Assembly (NCBI RefSeq): GCF_900078675.2
Contig: NZ_LT546237.1
Location: forward strand, 2,715,054 to 2,748,511
DNA length: 33,458 nucleotides
Origin: Mycobacterium interjectum
GTDB lineage: Bacteria; Actinomycetota; Actinomycetes; Mycobacteriales; Mycobacteriaceae
Direction: 5' to 3'
Position numbers and translations under genes: made by a program. A model generated the notes under the pieces. It searched no databases. It was not told where the DNA came from and saw nothing but the letters and a program-made list of their open reading frames with translations. Below are positions 7,267-24,425 of the stretch, in pieces. The first letter of the stretch is position 1, and each line of letters opens with the position of its first letter.

Positions 7267-8772
7267 GTGCACGACGATTTCGACCGCTGCTACCGGGCCG
7301 TCCAATCCAAGGACGCCCGGTTCGACGGCTGGTTCGTCACCGCGGTGCTGACGACGCGGATCTATTGCCGGCCCAGCTGCCCCGTGCGGCCGCCGTTCGC
7401 GCGCAACGTGCGTTTCTACCCAACGGCGGCGGCCGCCCAGCGGGCGGGGTTCCGGGCGTGCAAGCGGTGCCGTCCCGACGCCTCGCCCGGATCCCCCGAA
7501 TGGAACGTGCGCGGCGACGTCGCCGCGCGGGCGATGCGGCTGATCGGCGACGGAACCGTGGACCGGGAGGGCGTCGGGGGTCTCGCGGCCCACCTCGGTT
7601 ACACCCCGCGGCAGCTCGAGCGGCTCCTGAGCGCCGAGGTCGGCGCCGGCCCGCTCGCGCTGGCCCGGGCGCAACGGGCCCAGACCGCGCGGCTGCTCAT
7701 CGAGACCACCACGCTGCCGTTCGGCGACGTCGCGTTCGCCGCCGGATTCTCCAGCATCCGGCAGTTCAACGACACCGTGCGCTCGGTGTTCGAGACCACG
7801 CCGTCTGCGCTGCGCCGGCGGCCGGCCGTGCGGGTTGGCGCCGAAACGAATCCCCCTGGTGCGCTGTGCCTTCGGCTGCCCGTGCGCACACCGTTCGCAT
7901 ACGAGGGCGTCTTCGGCCACCTCGCGGCCGGCGTCGTGCCCGGCTGCGAGGAAGTGCGCGACGGCGCCTACCGGCGCAGCCTTCGGCTTCCGCATGGCGG
8001 CGCGGTCGTGACGCTGGCGCCGGCCGTGGACCACGTCCGCTGCCGGCTGGCACTCGACGACTTCCGCGACCTCACCACCGCGATCGCCCGCTGCCGGCGG
8101 TTGCTGGACCTCGACGCCGACCCCGAAGCGGTGGTCGACGCGCTGGCCAGCGACCCCGAGCTGGCCGCGGTGGTGGAAAAAGCACCGGGCCAACGCATTC
8201 CGCGGACGGTGGACGAGGCCGAGCTGGCCGTGCGCGCGGTGCTGGGCCAGCAGGTCTCGACCAAGGCCGCCAGAACCCACGCGGGCAGGCTGGTCGCGGC
8301 CTACGGACGCCCGGTGCACGACCCCGAGGGCGCGTTGACACATGCCTTCCCGTCGGTCGAACAGCTCTTGGAAAACGGGCCGATCGATCCCGTCCGCCTC
8401 GCGGTCCCCGAAGCTCGACGGCGCACGCTGCACGCGCTGATCGCCGGCCTCGCCGACGGCAGCGTCGTCCTGGACGCCGGGAGCGATTGGGAGGCCGCCC
8501 GCTCACAGTTGCTGGCGCTGCCCGGCGTCGGACCCTGGACCGCCGAGGTGATCGCGATGCGCGCCCTGGGCGACCCGGATGCGTTTCCCGCCAGCGACCT
8601 CGGACTTCGGCTGGCCGCAAAGCAACTCGGGCTGCCCGCGGATCAGCGGAAACTCATCGAGCGCAGCGCCCGCTGGCGACCCTGGCGCTCGTATGCCACC
8701 CAACATCTGTGGACCACCCTCGATCATCCGGTAAACCATTGGCCACCAAAGCCTGCAAAGGAGGGCGCATGA
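7267..8772 (+). CDS. alkA: Ada-AlkA fusion: alkylation-response regulator and 3-methyladenine DNA glycosylase
   Basis: The 501-residue protein fuses three parts. The Ada N-terminal zinc domain (residues 1-75) has Cys34, Cys38, Cys65 and Cys68 (YCRPSC and CKRC); Cys34 is the expected methyl acceptor from phosphotriesters. An AraC-type helix-turn-helix covers about 85-185 (PFGDVAFAAGFSSIRQFN). The AlkA glycosylase half includes the helix-hairpin-helix LPGVGPWTAEVIAMR and the catalytic aspartate in FPASDLGLR. It should sense methylated DNA, activate its own operon and excise alkylated bases. The GTG at 7267 (MHDDFDRCYRAVQSKDARFD) is chosen because family proteins begin here, as in Rv1317c of about 496 residues. 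Its stop overlaps the ogt start (ATGA). Confidence 0.95.
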   Translation: MHDDFDRCYRAVQSKDARFDGWFVTAVLTTRIYCRPSCPVRPPFARNVRFYPTAAAAQRAGFRACKRCRPDASPGSPEWNVRGDVAARAMRLIGDGTVDREGVGGLAAHLGYTPRQLERLLSAEVGAGPLALARAQRAQTARLLIETTTLPFGDVAFAAGFSSIRQFNDTVRSVFETTPSALRRRPAVRVGAETNPPGALCLRLPVRTPFAYEGVFGHLAAGVVPGCEEVRDGAYRRSLRLPHGGAVVTLAPAVDHVRCRLALDDFRDLTTAIARCRRLLDLDADPEAVVDALASDPELAAVVEKAPGQRIPRTVDEAELAVRAVLGQQVSTKAARTHAGRLVAAYGRPVHDPEGALTHAFPSVEQLLENGPIDPVRLAVPEARRRTLHALIAGLADGSVVLDAGSDWEAARSQLLALPGVGPWTAEVIAMRALGDPDAFPASDLGLRLAAKQLGLPADQRKLIERSARWRPWRSYATQHLWTTLDHPVNHWPPKPAKEGA

Positions 8773-9266
8773 TCAGCTATCGCACCATCGAGAGCCCGAT
8801 CGGGCTGCTGACGTTGGCCGGGCGTAGCCCGGTCCTGACGAATCTGCGGATGGTCGACCAGACCTACGAGCCGAACCGCGCCGGCTGGTCGCCCGACGCG
8901 CGGGCGTTCGATGCGGCCGTCGAGCAACTCGGCGCCTATTTCGCGGGCGAGCTCACCGACTTCGACATCGAGCTCGAGCTGCGGGGCACCGAATTTCAGC
9001 GGCGGGTGTGGCGGGCGCTGCTGACGATCCCCTACGGCGAGACGCGGTCGTACGGGGAGATCGCCGAACAGATCGGCGCCCCCGGTTCGGCGCGCGCGGT
9101 GGGCTGGGCCAACGGCCACAACCCCATCGCGATCGTCGTTCCCTGCCACCGGGTGATCGGCGCCGGCGGAAGCCTCACCGGCTACGGGGGCGGGCTGGAC
9201 CGCAAGCGCACACTGCTCGACTTGGAGAAAAAGCGGGCGCCGGCGGATCTGACATTGTTCGACTAG
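8769..9266 (+). CDS. ogt: Methylated-DNA--protein-cysteine methyltransferase
   Basis: Ogt transfers the alkyl group from O6-methylguanine to itself in a suicide reaction. The protein has 165 residues, the M. tuberculosis size. The acceptor is Cys126 in IVVPCHRVIG. The DNA-binding helix carries SARAVGWANGHNP (residues 107-119), including the conserved Arg and Asn. The ATG at 8769 overlaps the alkA stop by 4 bp, so the pair forms an alkylation-repair operon like Rv1317c-Rv1316c. The GGAGG-like stretch AAAGGAGGGC precedes the ATG. An inverted repeat starts eight bases after the stop. Confidence 0.97.
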   Translation: MISYRTIESPIGLLTLAGRSPVLTNLRMVDQTYEPNRAGWSPDARAFDAAVEQLGAYFAGELTDFDIELELRGTEFQRRVWRALLTIPYGETRSYGEIAEQIGAPGSARAVGWANGHNPIAIVVPCHRVIGAGGSLTGYGGGLDRKRTLLDLEKKRAPADLTLFD

Positions 9267-9273
9267 GCGGACG

Positions 9274-9318
9274 AACGTCGAGTTGTTGTGGTGATAATCG
9301 CCCCAACAACTCGACGTT
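9274..9318. terminator. 15-bp perfect inverted repeat after ogt
   Basis: AACGTCGAGTTGTTG at 9274-9288 pairs perfectly with CAACAACTCGACGTT at 9304-9318 around a 15-base loop. No T-run follows, so it would be a U-tract-less terminator for ogt or a barrier between ogt and the oncoming rRNA transcript. Confidence 0.55.
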
Positions 9319-9335
9319 GGGCGGCAGGGAATATG

Positions 9336-9367
9336 CAAAAACACCCCCGTTTCCGGGGGTGTTTTTG
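9336..9367 (-). terminator. Intrinsic terminator of the rRNA operon
   Basis: CAAAAACACCCCC at 9336-9348 pairs with GGGGGTGTTTTTG at 9355-9367, with one more G-C pair inside and a four-base loop. Read on the minus strand, the stem ends in a run of T right after the 5S gene. This is a strong canonical terminator, and its symmetric A/T flanks make it potentially bidirectional. Confidence 0.9.
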
Positions 9368-9372
9368 TATAT

Positions 9373-9487
9373 GTTCGGCGGTGTCCTACTTTTCCACCCG
9401 AATAGGGCAGTATCATCGGCGCTGACAGGCTTAGCTTCCGGGTTCGGGATGGGACCGGGCGTTTCCCTGTCGCTGTGGCCGCCGTAA
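9373..9487 (-). rRNA. rrf: 5S ribosomal RNA
   Basis: Read on the minus strand, the gene begins TTACGGCGGCCACAGCG at 9487 and contains CCCATCCCGAACCCGGAAG and GGTGGAAAAGTAGGACACC, typical of mycobacterial 5S RNA. The ends pair (GGCGG with CCGCC). The length is about 115 bases; the termini are approximate to a few bases. Confidence 0.93.
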
Positions 9488-9578
9488 CTCTATTTATTTT
9501 TCATTCAAGTGTTCTGGTGGGGGGTGCGGTGTTCGGCGCGACAATTGTCGCGCAGCTGGATCGTGGTTGCGATTTGTG
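9488..9578 (-). other. 23S-5S spacer
   Basis: The spacer holds no tRNA. It includes a perfect 18-bp palindrome, GCGCGACAATTGTCGCGC, at 9536-9553, which would fold as a short hairpin in the precursor RNA and may mark a processing site. Confidence 0.6.
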
Positions 9579-14480
<4,902 letters not shown>

Positions 14481-14546
14481 TCTCCTCGATAAACGAGGTG
14501 AATTTACAATCAGAGATACCTGACAAGACGCCAATATACTGGCATC

Positions 14547-14590
14547 AAAAAAACGGCCATACCCACACACGGGGAGTGCAGAGTATGGCC
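14547..14590 (-). terminator. Terminator-like hairpin inside the rRNA leader
   Basis: On the transcribed strand GGCCATAC (14590-14583) pairs with GTATGGCC (14562-14555) and seven T follow directly (14553-14547). The shape is that of an intrinsic terminator, yet it lies upstream of 16S. The antitermination box is just upstream, so read-through is presumably enforced by the Nus machinery, or the hairpin serves RNA processing. Confidence 0.6.
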
Positions 14591-14611
14591 AAAAAACAAC
14601 AACAAATTAAA

Positions 14612-14644
14612 AAGACCAAACACACTATTGAGTTCTCAAACAAC
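14612..14644 (-). promoter_or_regulatory. rRNA antitermination/processing box (boxA-like)
   Basis: The transcribed strand reads TGTTTGAGAACTCAATAG followed by TGTGTTTGGTC, the conserved mycobacterial leader element. A related copy, TTTGAGAACTGGATAG, is in the 16S-23S spacer. Conservation at both places supports a NusB/NusE-type antitermination or processing role. Confidence 0.65.
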
Positions 14645-14683
14645 ACTCATGCTTGTTTTCGCCCGCTTCCGGGCAACCCTGCC

Positions 14684-14713
14684 AGCTTAATACCGTTCCG
14701 GCGGAGGCGTCAA
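14684..14713 (-). promoter_or_regulatory. Proximal rRNA promoter
   Basis: On the minus strand TTGACG (14713-14708) is separated by 18 bp from TAAGCT (14689-14684). The spacer CCTCCGCCGGAACGGTAT closely resembles the distal copy and the P3/PCL1 rRNA promoter of M. tuberculosis as I remember it (TTGACT-N18-TAGACT). Confidence 0.75.
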
Positions 14714-14763
14714 GCCCCAGTTTTGGCCATCTTGTGTGGTGACCGCTGCGGGGCAGCCGTGCC

Positions 14764-14793
14764 AGGCTAGTACCGATCCGGCGAGGGAGTCAA
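14764..14793 (-). promoter_or_regulatory. Distal rRNA promoter
   Basis: On the minus strand TTGACT (14793-14788) is separated by 18 bp from TAGCCT (14769-14764). It lies exactly 80 bp upstream of the proximal promoter and shares its spacer (CCGCCGGA against TCGCCGGA) and flanking sequence GCGGTCACC, so the unit was probably duplicated. Confidence 0.75.
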
Positions 14794-14850
14794 TTCCCCG
14801 GTTTCGGTCCCCCTCGCGGGGTGACCGCCCTTGTGGGGCACTGACTTTGA

Positions 14851-16104
14851 CTACTCTACCCGCTCGATCTCCGCTCCCAAAATCGCCAGGTTTTCCACGA
14901 ACAACGGGTAGCCGCGATCGATGTGGAAGACGTCGTGGACCTCGGTGTCGCCGTCGGCGACGAGCCCGGCCAGCACCAGGCCGGCGCCGGCCCGGATGTC
15001 CGAACACCACACCGGGGCGCTGGAAAGTTGCGGCAGGCCCCGCACGACGGCGTGGTGCCCGTCGGTGCGGGCGTCGGCGCCCAGCCGGATCATCTCCTCG
15101 ACGAACCGGAAGCGCGCCTCGAACACGTTTTCCGTGATCATCGACGTGCCGTCCGCGATCGAGGCCAGCGCGATCGCCATCGGCTGCAGGTCGGTCGGAA
15201 ACCCGGGAAAAGGCAACGTCGCGACGTTGACCGCCTTCGGGCGCTCGTACTGGGCCACGCGGAAGCTGCTGTCGGTCTGGGTGACCGTGGCACCCGCGTC
15301 GTGCAGCTTGTGCAGCACCACCTGCAGGTGGGCCGGGTCGACGCCGGTCACCTCGATGTCGCCGCGCGTCATCGCGGCGGCGATGCCCCAGGTGGCGGCC
15401 ACGATGCGGTCGCCGATCACGCGGTGTTCCGTCGGATGCAACCGCGGGACGCCGGTGATCGTCATGGTCGGCGAACCCGCGCCTTCGATCTGCGCGCCCA
15501 TCTGGTTGAGCATCGTGCACAGATCGACCACGTCCGGTTCGCGCGCCGCGTTATGAATAGTGGTGACGCCCTCGGCCACGACGGCGGCCATCAGGATGTT
15601 CTCGGTGGCCCCCACGGACGGGAACTCCAGCTGAATCTCCGCGCCGCGCAAGGTGTCCGCCTGGGCGACCACGCATCCGTGCTCGATGTTGCACTGCGCG
15701 CCGAGCTGCCGCAGGCCCGCCTGATGCATGTCCAGCGGGCGCGACCCGATCGCGTCCCCGCCCGGGAGCGCGACCCTGGCGCGTTTGCAGCGGCCGACCA
15801 GCGGGCCCAACACGCAGACCGAGGCGCGGAACTGTCGCACCGCCGCGAAGTCGGCGTCGTACTTGGGCTCGTCGGGTGAGGTGATGCGGGCGACGTCGCC
15901 GTCGAGTTCGACGGTGGCGCCCAGGCCGCGCAAGACCTCGGCCATCAGTGGCACGTCGAGGATGTCGGGGCAGTTGGTGATGGTGCTGGTGCCCTCGGCC
16001 AGCAGGGTCGCGGCCATCAGCTTGAGCACGCTGTTCTTGGCGCCCCCGACGGCGACTTCGCCGGACAACCGGTTTCCGCCGGTCACCACGAATCGCTCAG
16101 TCAC
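14851..16104 (-). CDS. murA: UDP-N-acetylglucosamine 1-carboxyvinyltransferase
   Basis: MurA transfers enolpyruvate from PEP to UDP-GlcNAc, the first committed step of peptidoglycan synthesis. The protein has 417 residues. Lys23 and Asn24 (GGAKNSVLK) are the conserved substrate contacts. The active-site loop reads [11 protein letters not shown]: Asp117 replaces the cysteine that fosfomycin alkylates, as in M. tuberculosis, so intrinsic fosfomycin resistance is expected. The GTG at 16104 is the only start that fits the family N-terminus [10 protein letters not shown]. It is immediately upstream of the rRNA operon on the same strand, the standard rrnA location. Confidence 0.97.
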   Translation of the reverse strand: MTERFVVTGGNRLSGEVAVGGAKNSVLKLMAATLLAEGTSTITNCPDILDVPLMAEVLRGLGATVELDGDVARITSPDEPKYDADFAAVRQFRASVCVLGPLVGRCKRARVALPGGDAIGSRPLDMHQAGLRQLGAQCNIEHGCVVAQADTLRGAEIQLEFPSVGATENILMAAVVAEGVTTIHNAAREPDVVDLCTMLNQMGAQIEGAGSPTMTITGVPRLHPTEHRVIGDRIVAATWGIAAAMTRGDIEVTGVDPAHLQVVLHKLHDAGATVTQTDSSFRVAQYERPKAVNVATLPFPGFPTDLQPMAIALASIADGTSMITENVFEARFRFVEEMIRLGADARTDGHHAVVRGLPQLSSAPVWCSDIRAGAGLVLAGLVADGDTEVHDVFHIDRGYPLFVENLAILGAEIERVE

Positions 16105-16208
16105 CCGCGTCAGTTTAGTGAAGCGGTTTCGGCTTGTCAGTCAGCCTCGCTTGACGACGATGCGCTCCGCGCGGCCGAGCGAGGCGGCCGGCCGAGTACC
16201 GTTTTCTC

Positions 16209-16784
16209 ATGGCGATCCACCTGACCCGCATATATACCCGAACCGGCGACGACGGGACGACTGGGTTGAGCGATTTCTCCCGGGTCTCCAAGAACGATCC
16301 CCGCCTGGTGGCGTACGCGGACTGCGACGAGGCCAACTCCGCGATCGGCGTCGCGATCGCCCTCGGTCGGCCCGACGGGGAAATCGCGGGCGTGCTGCGG
16401 CAGATCCAGAACGACTTGTTCGACGCCGGCGCGGATCTGTCGACGCCGGTGGTGGAAAACCCCAAATATCCCCCGCTGCGCGTTGCCCAGGCCTACATCG
16501 ATCGCCTCGAAGCATGGTGCGACAAGTACAACGAGCCCCTGCCGGCGCTGAATTCCTTTGTGTTGCCCGGAGGTTCGCCGCTGTCGGCGCTGTTGCACGT
16601 CGCTCGCACCGTGGTGCGGCGGGCCGAGCGCTCAGCGTGGGCCGCGATCGATTCCCTGCCCGACGGGGTCAGCGTGCTGCCGGCGAAGTACCTGAACCGG
16701 CTGTCGGACCTGCTGTTCATCCTGGCCCGGGCGGCCAACCCCGAGGGGGACGTGCTTTGGAAGCCGGGCGGCGACGTCCGATGA
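16209..16784 (+). CDS. PduO-type cob(I)alamin adenosyltransferase
   Basis: The 191-residue protein should adenosylate cob(I)alamin with ATP to give coenzyme B12, needed by methylmalonyl-CoA mutase. The N-terminal ATP-binding motif YTRTGDDGTTGL (residues 9-20), the VRRAERSAW helix and YLNRLSDLLFILAR near residue 165 are the PduO signatures. It matches Rv1314c in length and position, divergent from murA across 104 bp. The start is the ATG at 16209; no strong ribosome binding site is visible. Confidence 0.94.
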   Translation: MAIHLTRIYTRTGDDGTTGLSDFSRVSKNDPRLVAYADCDEANSAIGVAIALGRPDGEIAGVLRQIQNDLFDAGADLSTPVVENPKYPPLRVAQAYIDRLEAWCDKYNEPLPALNSFVLPGGSPLSALLHVARTVVRRAERSAWAAIDSLPDGVSVLPAKYLNRLSDLLFILARAANPEGDVLWKPGGDVR

Positions 16785-16805
16785 AAGCTAAGCTACAGTG
16801 CCGCA

Positions 16806-17240
16806 ATGAAACACAACCGATCGATCCCGCCGGTCGCCGTGATCCCCGTGCTTTTCTACCCGGACGTGCGCGCGGCGGTGGACTGGCTCGCCGCGGCCTT
16901 CGGCTTCGTCGAGCGAACCCGGATCGGCGAGTGCCACCGCGCACAGCTGGGCATCGGCGCGGACGGGGCCATGATCGTCGCGGACGTCGCCGGTGAGCGG
17001 CGACCGCCGACGGCCGGCGTCGTCACGCACGAGATCAAGGTGCGGGTCGCCGACGTGGACGGCCAGTTCGAACGCGCCCGGGCGGCCGGTGCGAAAGTGT
17101 TGGAGCCGCCCGTCGACCGCGACTACGGCGAACGGGAATGCACCGTCGAGGATCTCGCGGGGCATCGCTGGCAGTTCAGCGAAACGGTGCGCGACGTCGC
17201 GCCCGAGGAATACGGCTGCCAGACGGTCAGCCCGTGGTAG
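16806..17240 (+). CDS. VOC-superfamily (glyoxalase/bleomycin-resistance-like) protein
   Basis: The 144-residue protein has the two-repeat VOC layout of the PhnB-like group: VIPVLFYPDVRAAVDWLAAAFGFVE (residues 13-36), then HEIKVRVADVDGQFERARAAGA in the middle and YGERECTVEDLAGHRWQFSE near residue 107-127. Substrate is unknown; family members include glyoxalases, dioxygenases and antibiotic-binding proteins. It starts 21 bp after the adenosyltransferase stop, so they may be co-transcribed. Its stop abuts the stop of the convergent DUF2550 gene. In M. tuberculosis this location is occupied by IS1557, as I remember. Confidence 0.85.
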   Translation: MKHNRSIPPVAVIPVLFYPDVRAAVDWLAAAFGFVERTRIGECHRAQLGIGADGAMIVADVAGERRPPTAGVVTHEIKVRVADVDGQFERARAAGAKVLEPPVDRDYGERECTVEDLAGHRWQFSETVRDVAPEEYGCQTVSPW

Positions 17241-17684
17241 TCACACGCTGCGACGGCGTGCGCGCGGTGAGGGACGGGATTCCAGCCAGGACAGGAATGC
17301 GGTCAGGGCGCCCTTGTCGAGCGCGAGCTCGTAACCGGACCTGTGGTCCTGCGTCGTGTCGCGCAGCTCCAGCACGACGATCTCGTCGGTCATGATGTCG
17401 AATTCGTCGCCGCGCGGCGCACGCCGGGCCACGATCTCCACGCCCCGCCGGCTGAGCCGGCGGTCCGGCCACAAACGCAGGCTGGACAGCCGGTAGAAGG
17501 CGGCCTCACCGCCGCGATAGCGGATCACGCCGTGCCGCCAGCCGTGCCCGCCGACGGCGGGGATGTCCCGCATGATCCCGGCCGTTCCGCCCTGGCGCAG
17601 CTTCCACAGCCGATAGCTCAGTGCGAGGACGGCGGCCCCCAGCATGACGACGAGCACGACCATGCCGACCATGGGCGCGCTCAT
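17241..17684 (-). CDS. DUF2550 single-pass membrane protein (Rv1312-like)
   Basis: The 147-residue protein has one N-terminal membrane helix (MVGMVVLVVMLGAAVLALSYRLW, about residues 5-26) and then a basic soluble part with a PH-like pattern (GWRHGVIRYRGGEAAFYRLSSLRLWPDRRLSRRG). Its function is unknown. It follows atpC by 8 bp on the same strand, the Rv1311-Rv1312 arrangement, so it is likely the last gene of the ATP synthase operon. Confidence 0.9.
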   Translation of the reverse strand: MSAPMVGMVVLVVMLGAAVLALSYRLWKLRQGGTAGIMRDIPAVGGHGWRHGVIRYRGGEAAFYRLSSLRLWPDRRLSRRGVEIVARRAPRGDEFDIMTDEIVVLELRDTTQDHRSGYELALDKGALTAFLSWLESRPSPRARRRSV

Positions 17685-17692
17685 CGACGGCG

Positions 17693-18058
17693 TTAGTCGA
17701 TCGCGCCGACGGCGCGCAGTCTGGCGCGCCCCCTCGCGGCGATGCGGGGATCGTCGGACTCGGCTGCTTCCCTGGCGGCGCTCTCGTCGATCTCCGACTC
17801 GAACTCAGCCGATTCGGCCAGGATGCTGACCTGTTCCTCGGTCACCGTCAGGAACCCGCCATCCACCGCGACCCGCAGGTCGTCCTCGCCTTCGCGTTCG
17901 ACACGCACCATGGCGTCGTCCACCAGCTGTGCGACCAGTGGGATGTGGTGGGGCAGGATGCCGATCTCGCCGACGGTGGTGCGGGTGAACAGGAACGTTG
18001 CCTCACCCGACCAGATCTTCCGGTCGACGGCGACGATCTCAACGTTCAATTCAGCCAT
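17693..18058 (-). CDS. atpC: ATP synthase epsilon subunit
   Basis: The 121-residue subunit caps the gamma shaft in F1. The N-terminal beta-sandwich covers residues 1-85 ([20 protein letters not shown], then [19 protein letters not shown]). The C-terminal helical part is short, as in other mycobacteria. The start is the ATG at 18058, because the protein then begins like its relatives and is the M. tuberculosis length; an upstream ATG in the same frame at 18142 would extend into atpD and is rejected. Confidence 0.96.
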   Translation of the reverse strand: MAELNVEIVAVDRKIWSGEATFLFTRTTVGEIGILPHHIPLVAQLVDDAMVRVEREGEDDLRVAVDGGFLTVTEEQVSILAESAEFESEIDESAAREAAESDDPRIAARGRARLRAVGAID

Positions 18059-18080
18059 GCCAATACCTTTCGACTCAACC

Positions 18081-20484
<2,404 letters not shown>

Positions 20485-20490
20485 TGTTAG

Positions 20491-22164
<1,674 letters not shown>

Positions 22165-22216
22165 GGCTTTTCGTCTTCCTACTTGATCTTCGTTCGTGGG
22201 GTTATAGCTGATGTGT

Positions 22217-23557
22217 TCAGTCGGGCAGCTGGGCCTCGGCCGCGGCCAGACGAGAGGAGAGCGTCCCGTCGATCACCTCGTCGGCCACCGAGATCAACAG
22301 CCCGCCCAGCAAGTCGGGGTCGATCTGCAACTGCACCGTCACCGGGTGGGCATAGATGCGGCTGAGAACTTCGGTGAGATGGGCGCGCTGGGTATCGCTG
22401 AGCCCGGCCGCGGCAGTGACCTGCGCGACGATCTCGCCGCGGCGTGCCACCGCGACTTCCGCCAGGAACTTCACGGCCACCTCGGCGGGCTCGCCCCGCA
22501 GCAGCTCGATCGTCTGGGTCAGCAGTGCCAGCGCCACGGGGTTTACCCGCGTGCTCGAGCTCTCAAGCACCTTGCGCAGCAAGCCGATCCGGCCTTCGGC
22601 AGGGGAACCGTAATCGCCCAACAGGATGGCAAGCCGCGGCTGCTCGTCGAGAAGGCGCGAGAACCTGAACAATTGGTCTTCGACCTCATCGACCTTTTCT
22701 TCGCGTTCGGCGACCTCCAGCAAGGCTTGCCGCGAAATGTGTTCGATGGCGTCGACCAAATCCGTGTTGGCCGACCAGCGTTCGGACACCGCCGTCCGCA
22801 ACACGTCGAGCGTGGCGTCGCCGACCTGGTCGGACACCAGTCGTTCGATCAGCCGGACCCGCGGTGCCGCGTCTTCGGCGGGCACGGTGAGGTAGCGGGT
22901 GACCACGATTTCGCGGTCCAGCATTTTGGCCACCGCCACCAGCTCGCTGGAGAGGGAGGACAGCGCTTTGTTGTCGAGGTCCTTGGCGATGGTGCCGAAC
23001 CGATCCGACAGGGCGCGCAGCGCCTCCCGGCTGGCCGAGCGCATCTTCGCCAGCAACGGGTAGGCGACCTCGGCGGGTGCCGGCGCCATGGCTTCCAGAT
23101 CGTCCAGGAACCGATCGACGGTGGCCGACTGATGTTCGGAGTCGGCGACGTAGTTGCGCACCAATTCCCCTGCCTGGCGCACGGATTCGTGTCCGAGCTC
23201 GAGGCGGAGTTGCCGGGTCAACTGCGCGCGCAGCAGCTCTGCCTGGCGGGTGCCCTGCGCTTTGATGCGGTCGGCCTCGACCAGGGCCTGGGCCTGCAAT
23301 TGCTCGGTGATGCGTTCGGAGTCCGTCTTGGCCTCTTCGACGACCTTTTCTGCCTCTTCCTTGGCGGCCTCAACCGCCTTGCTGTGGGCGGTCGTCGACT
23401 CGGTCAGCCGATCGGCGGCCTTCGCCGAATCGGCCAACTGCTGGCGCACCAGCTCCTGCCGGGCGGTCATCATTTTGCGCACGGGCGGCACGACATATCG
23501 CACTACCAGAGCCACGATGACCGCAAACCCGAACAACTGTCCGACGAAAGTCCACAT
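22217..23557 (-). CDS. atpH: ATP synthase b-delta fusion subunit
   Basis: The 446-residue protein fuses an extra b-type stalk (membrane helix at residues 3-20, then a coiled-coil to about 165) with a delta domain (about 265-446), the layout unique to Mycobacterium and relatives. The C-terminal [30 protein letters not shown] is the delta signature. The start is the ATG at 23557 ([13 protein letters not shown]), which gives the M. tuberculosis length; a proline-rich extension to 23623 overlaps atpF and is unlikely. It lies seven bases after the atpF stop. Confidence 0.96.
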   Translation of the reverse strand: MWTFVGQLFGFAVIVALVVRYVVPPVRKMMTARQELVRQQLADSAKAADRLTESTTAHSKAVEAAKEEAEKVVEEAKTDSERITEQLQAQALVEADRIKAQGTRQAELLRAQLTRQLRLELGHESVRQAGELVRNYVADSEHQSATVDRFLDDLEAMAPAPAEVAYPLLAKMRSASREALRALSDRFGTIAKDLDNKALSSLSSELVAVAKMLDREIVVTRYLTVPAEDAAPRVRLIERLVSDQVGDATLDVLRTAVSERWSANTDLVDAIEHISRQALLEVAEREEKVDEVEDQLFRFSRLLDEQPRLAILLGDYGSPAEGRIGLLRKVLESSSTRVNPVALALLTQTIELLRGEPAEVAVKFLAEVAVARRGEIVAQVTAAAGLSDTQRAHLTEVLSRIYAHPVTVQLQIDPDLLGGLLISVADEVIDGTLSSRLAAAEAQLPD

Positions 23558-23564
23558 TTGCTGA

Positions 23565-24107
23565 TTACCGCCCGGACGACTCGGTGGCGGAGGTGGACGC
23601 GGCGGCGGGCGCGATGTCGACACCGACGATTCGGCTGGCCAGGGTCGCCGACATGATCCCCACGTTGGCGCGCAGATCCAGTTCCACGGCGTCCCTTTCC
23701 CGTTTCAATTGCTCGGCGGCCAGCTGCAGCGTCGACATCACTTCTTGCTCGGCACGGGCGCGCGCGTCGTCGACGACCTTACGGCCCTCGGCGCGGGCGT
23801 TGTCGCGGAACGACGACGCCTGCACGCGCGCTTCCTTCATGGCTTCTTCGTAATCGGCCTGGGCGGCTTCGAACTGCTCGGCCGACTTCTTGTTGTCGGC
23901 CTGGGTCTTGGCGACCATCGCGTCGCGCTCGCGCAGCACCTTCAGGATCGGCGGGACCACGAAGGTGCCGATGACGGCGAGCACGATGAGGAAGATGGCC
24001 AGCACGAAGAAAAACGTGCCGTTGGGGACAAGGAAGTTGCCGCCCCCCTTGCCTCCCTCTGCTACTGCCTGGCCGGCCGCCAGCACAATGGCGTTCGAGT
24101 CACCCAT
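23565..24107 (-). CDS. atpF: ATP synthase b subunit
   Basis: The peripheral-stalk b subunit has about 180 residues. A membrane helix ([20 protein letters not shown], about 30-49) precedes a long coiled-coil ([20 protein letters not shown] onward). The ATG at 24107 gives [12 protein letters not shown]; the preceding GTG at 24110 is equally possible. It is nine bases downstream of atpE. Confidence 0.96.
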   Translation of the reverse strand: MGDSNAIVLAAGQAVAEGGKGGGNFLVPNGTFFFVLAIFLIVLAVIGTFVVPPILKVLRERDAMVAKTQADNKKSAEQFEAAQADYEEAMKEARVQASSFRDNARAEGRKVVDDARARAEQEVMSTLQLAAEQLKRERDAVELDLRANVGIMSATLASRIVGVDIAPAAASTSATESSGR

Positions 24108-24116
24108 CACAGCGAA

Positions 24117-24425
<309 letters not shown>

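Larger units (their letters stand above)
14481..14850 (-). promoter_or_regulatory. rRNA operon leader and promoter region
   Basis: This 370-bp stretch between murA and 16S holds two promoters, an antitermination box and several hairpins. CCTCG-CGAGG (14484-14498) and GACGCCA-TGGCATC (14527-14546) are small stem-loops next to the 16S 5' end that probably serve processing. The two promoters and the terminator-like hairpin are listed separately. No protein-coding gene is apparent. Confidence 0.8.

Noticed and set aside
7189..8433. Long minus-strand open frame opposite ada-alkA
   Set aside because: It is a shadow with Arg/Gly-rich composition and no motif.
22211..23656. 481-codon + strand frame opposite atpH
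   Set aside because: It is a shadow of the b-delta fusion gene.
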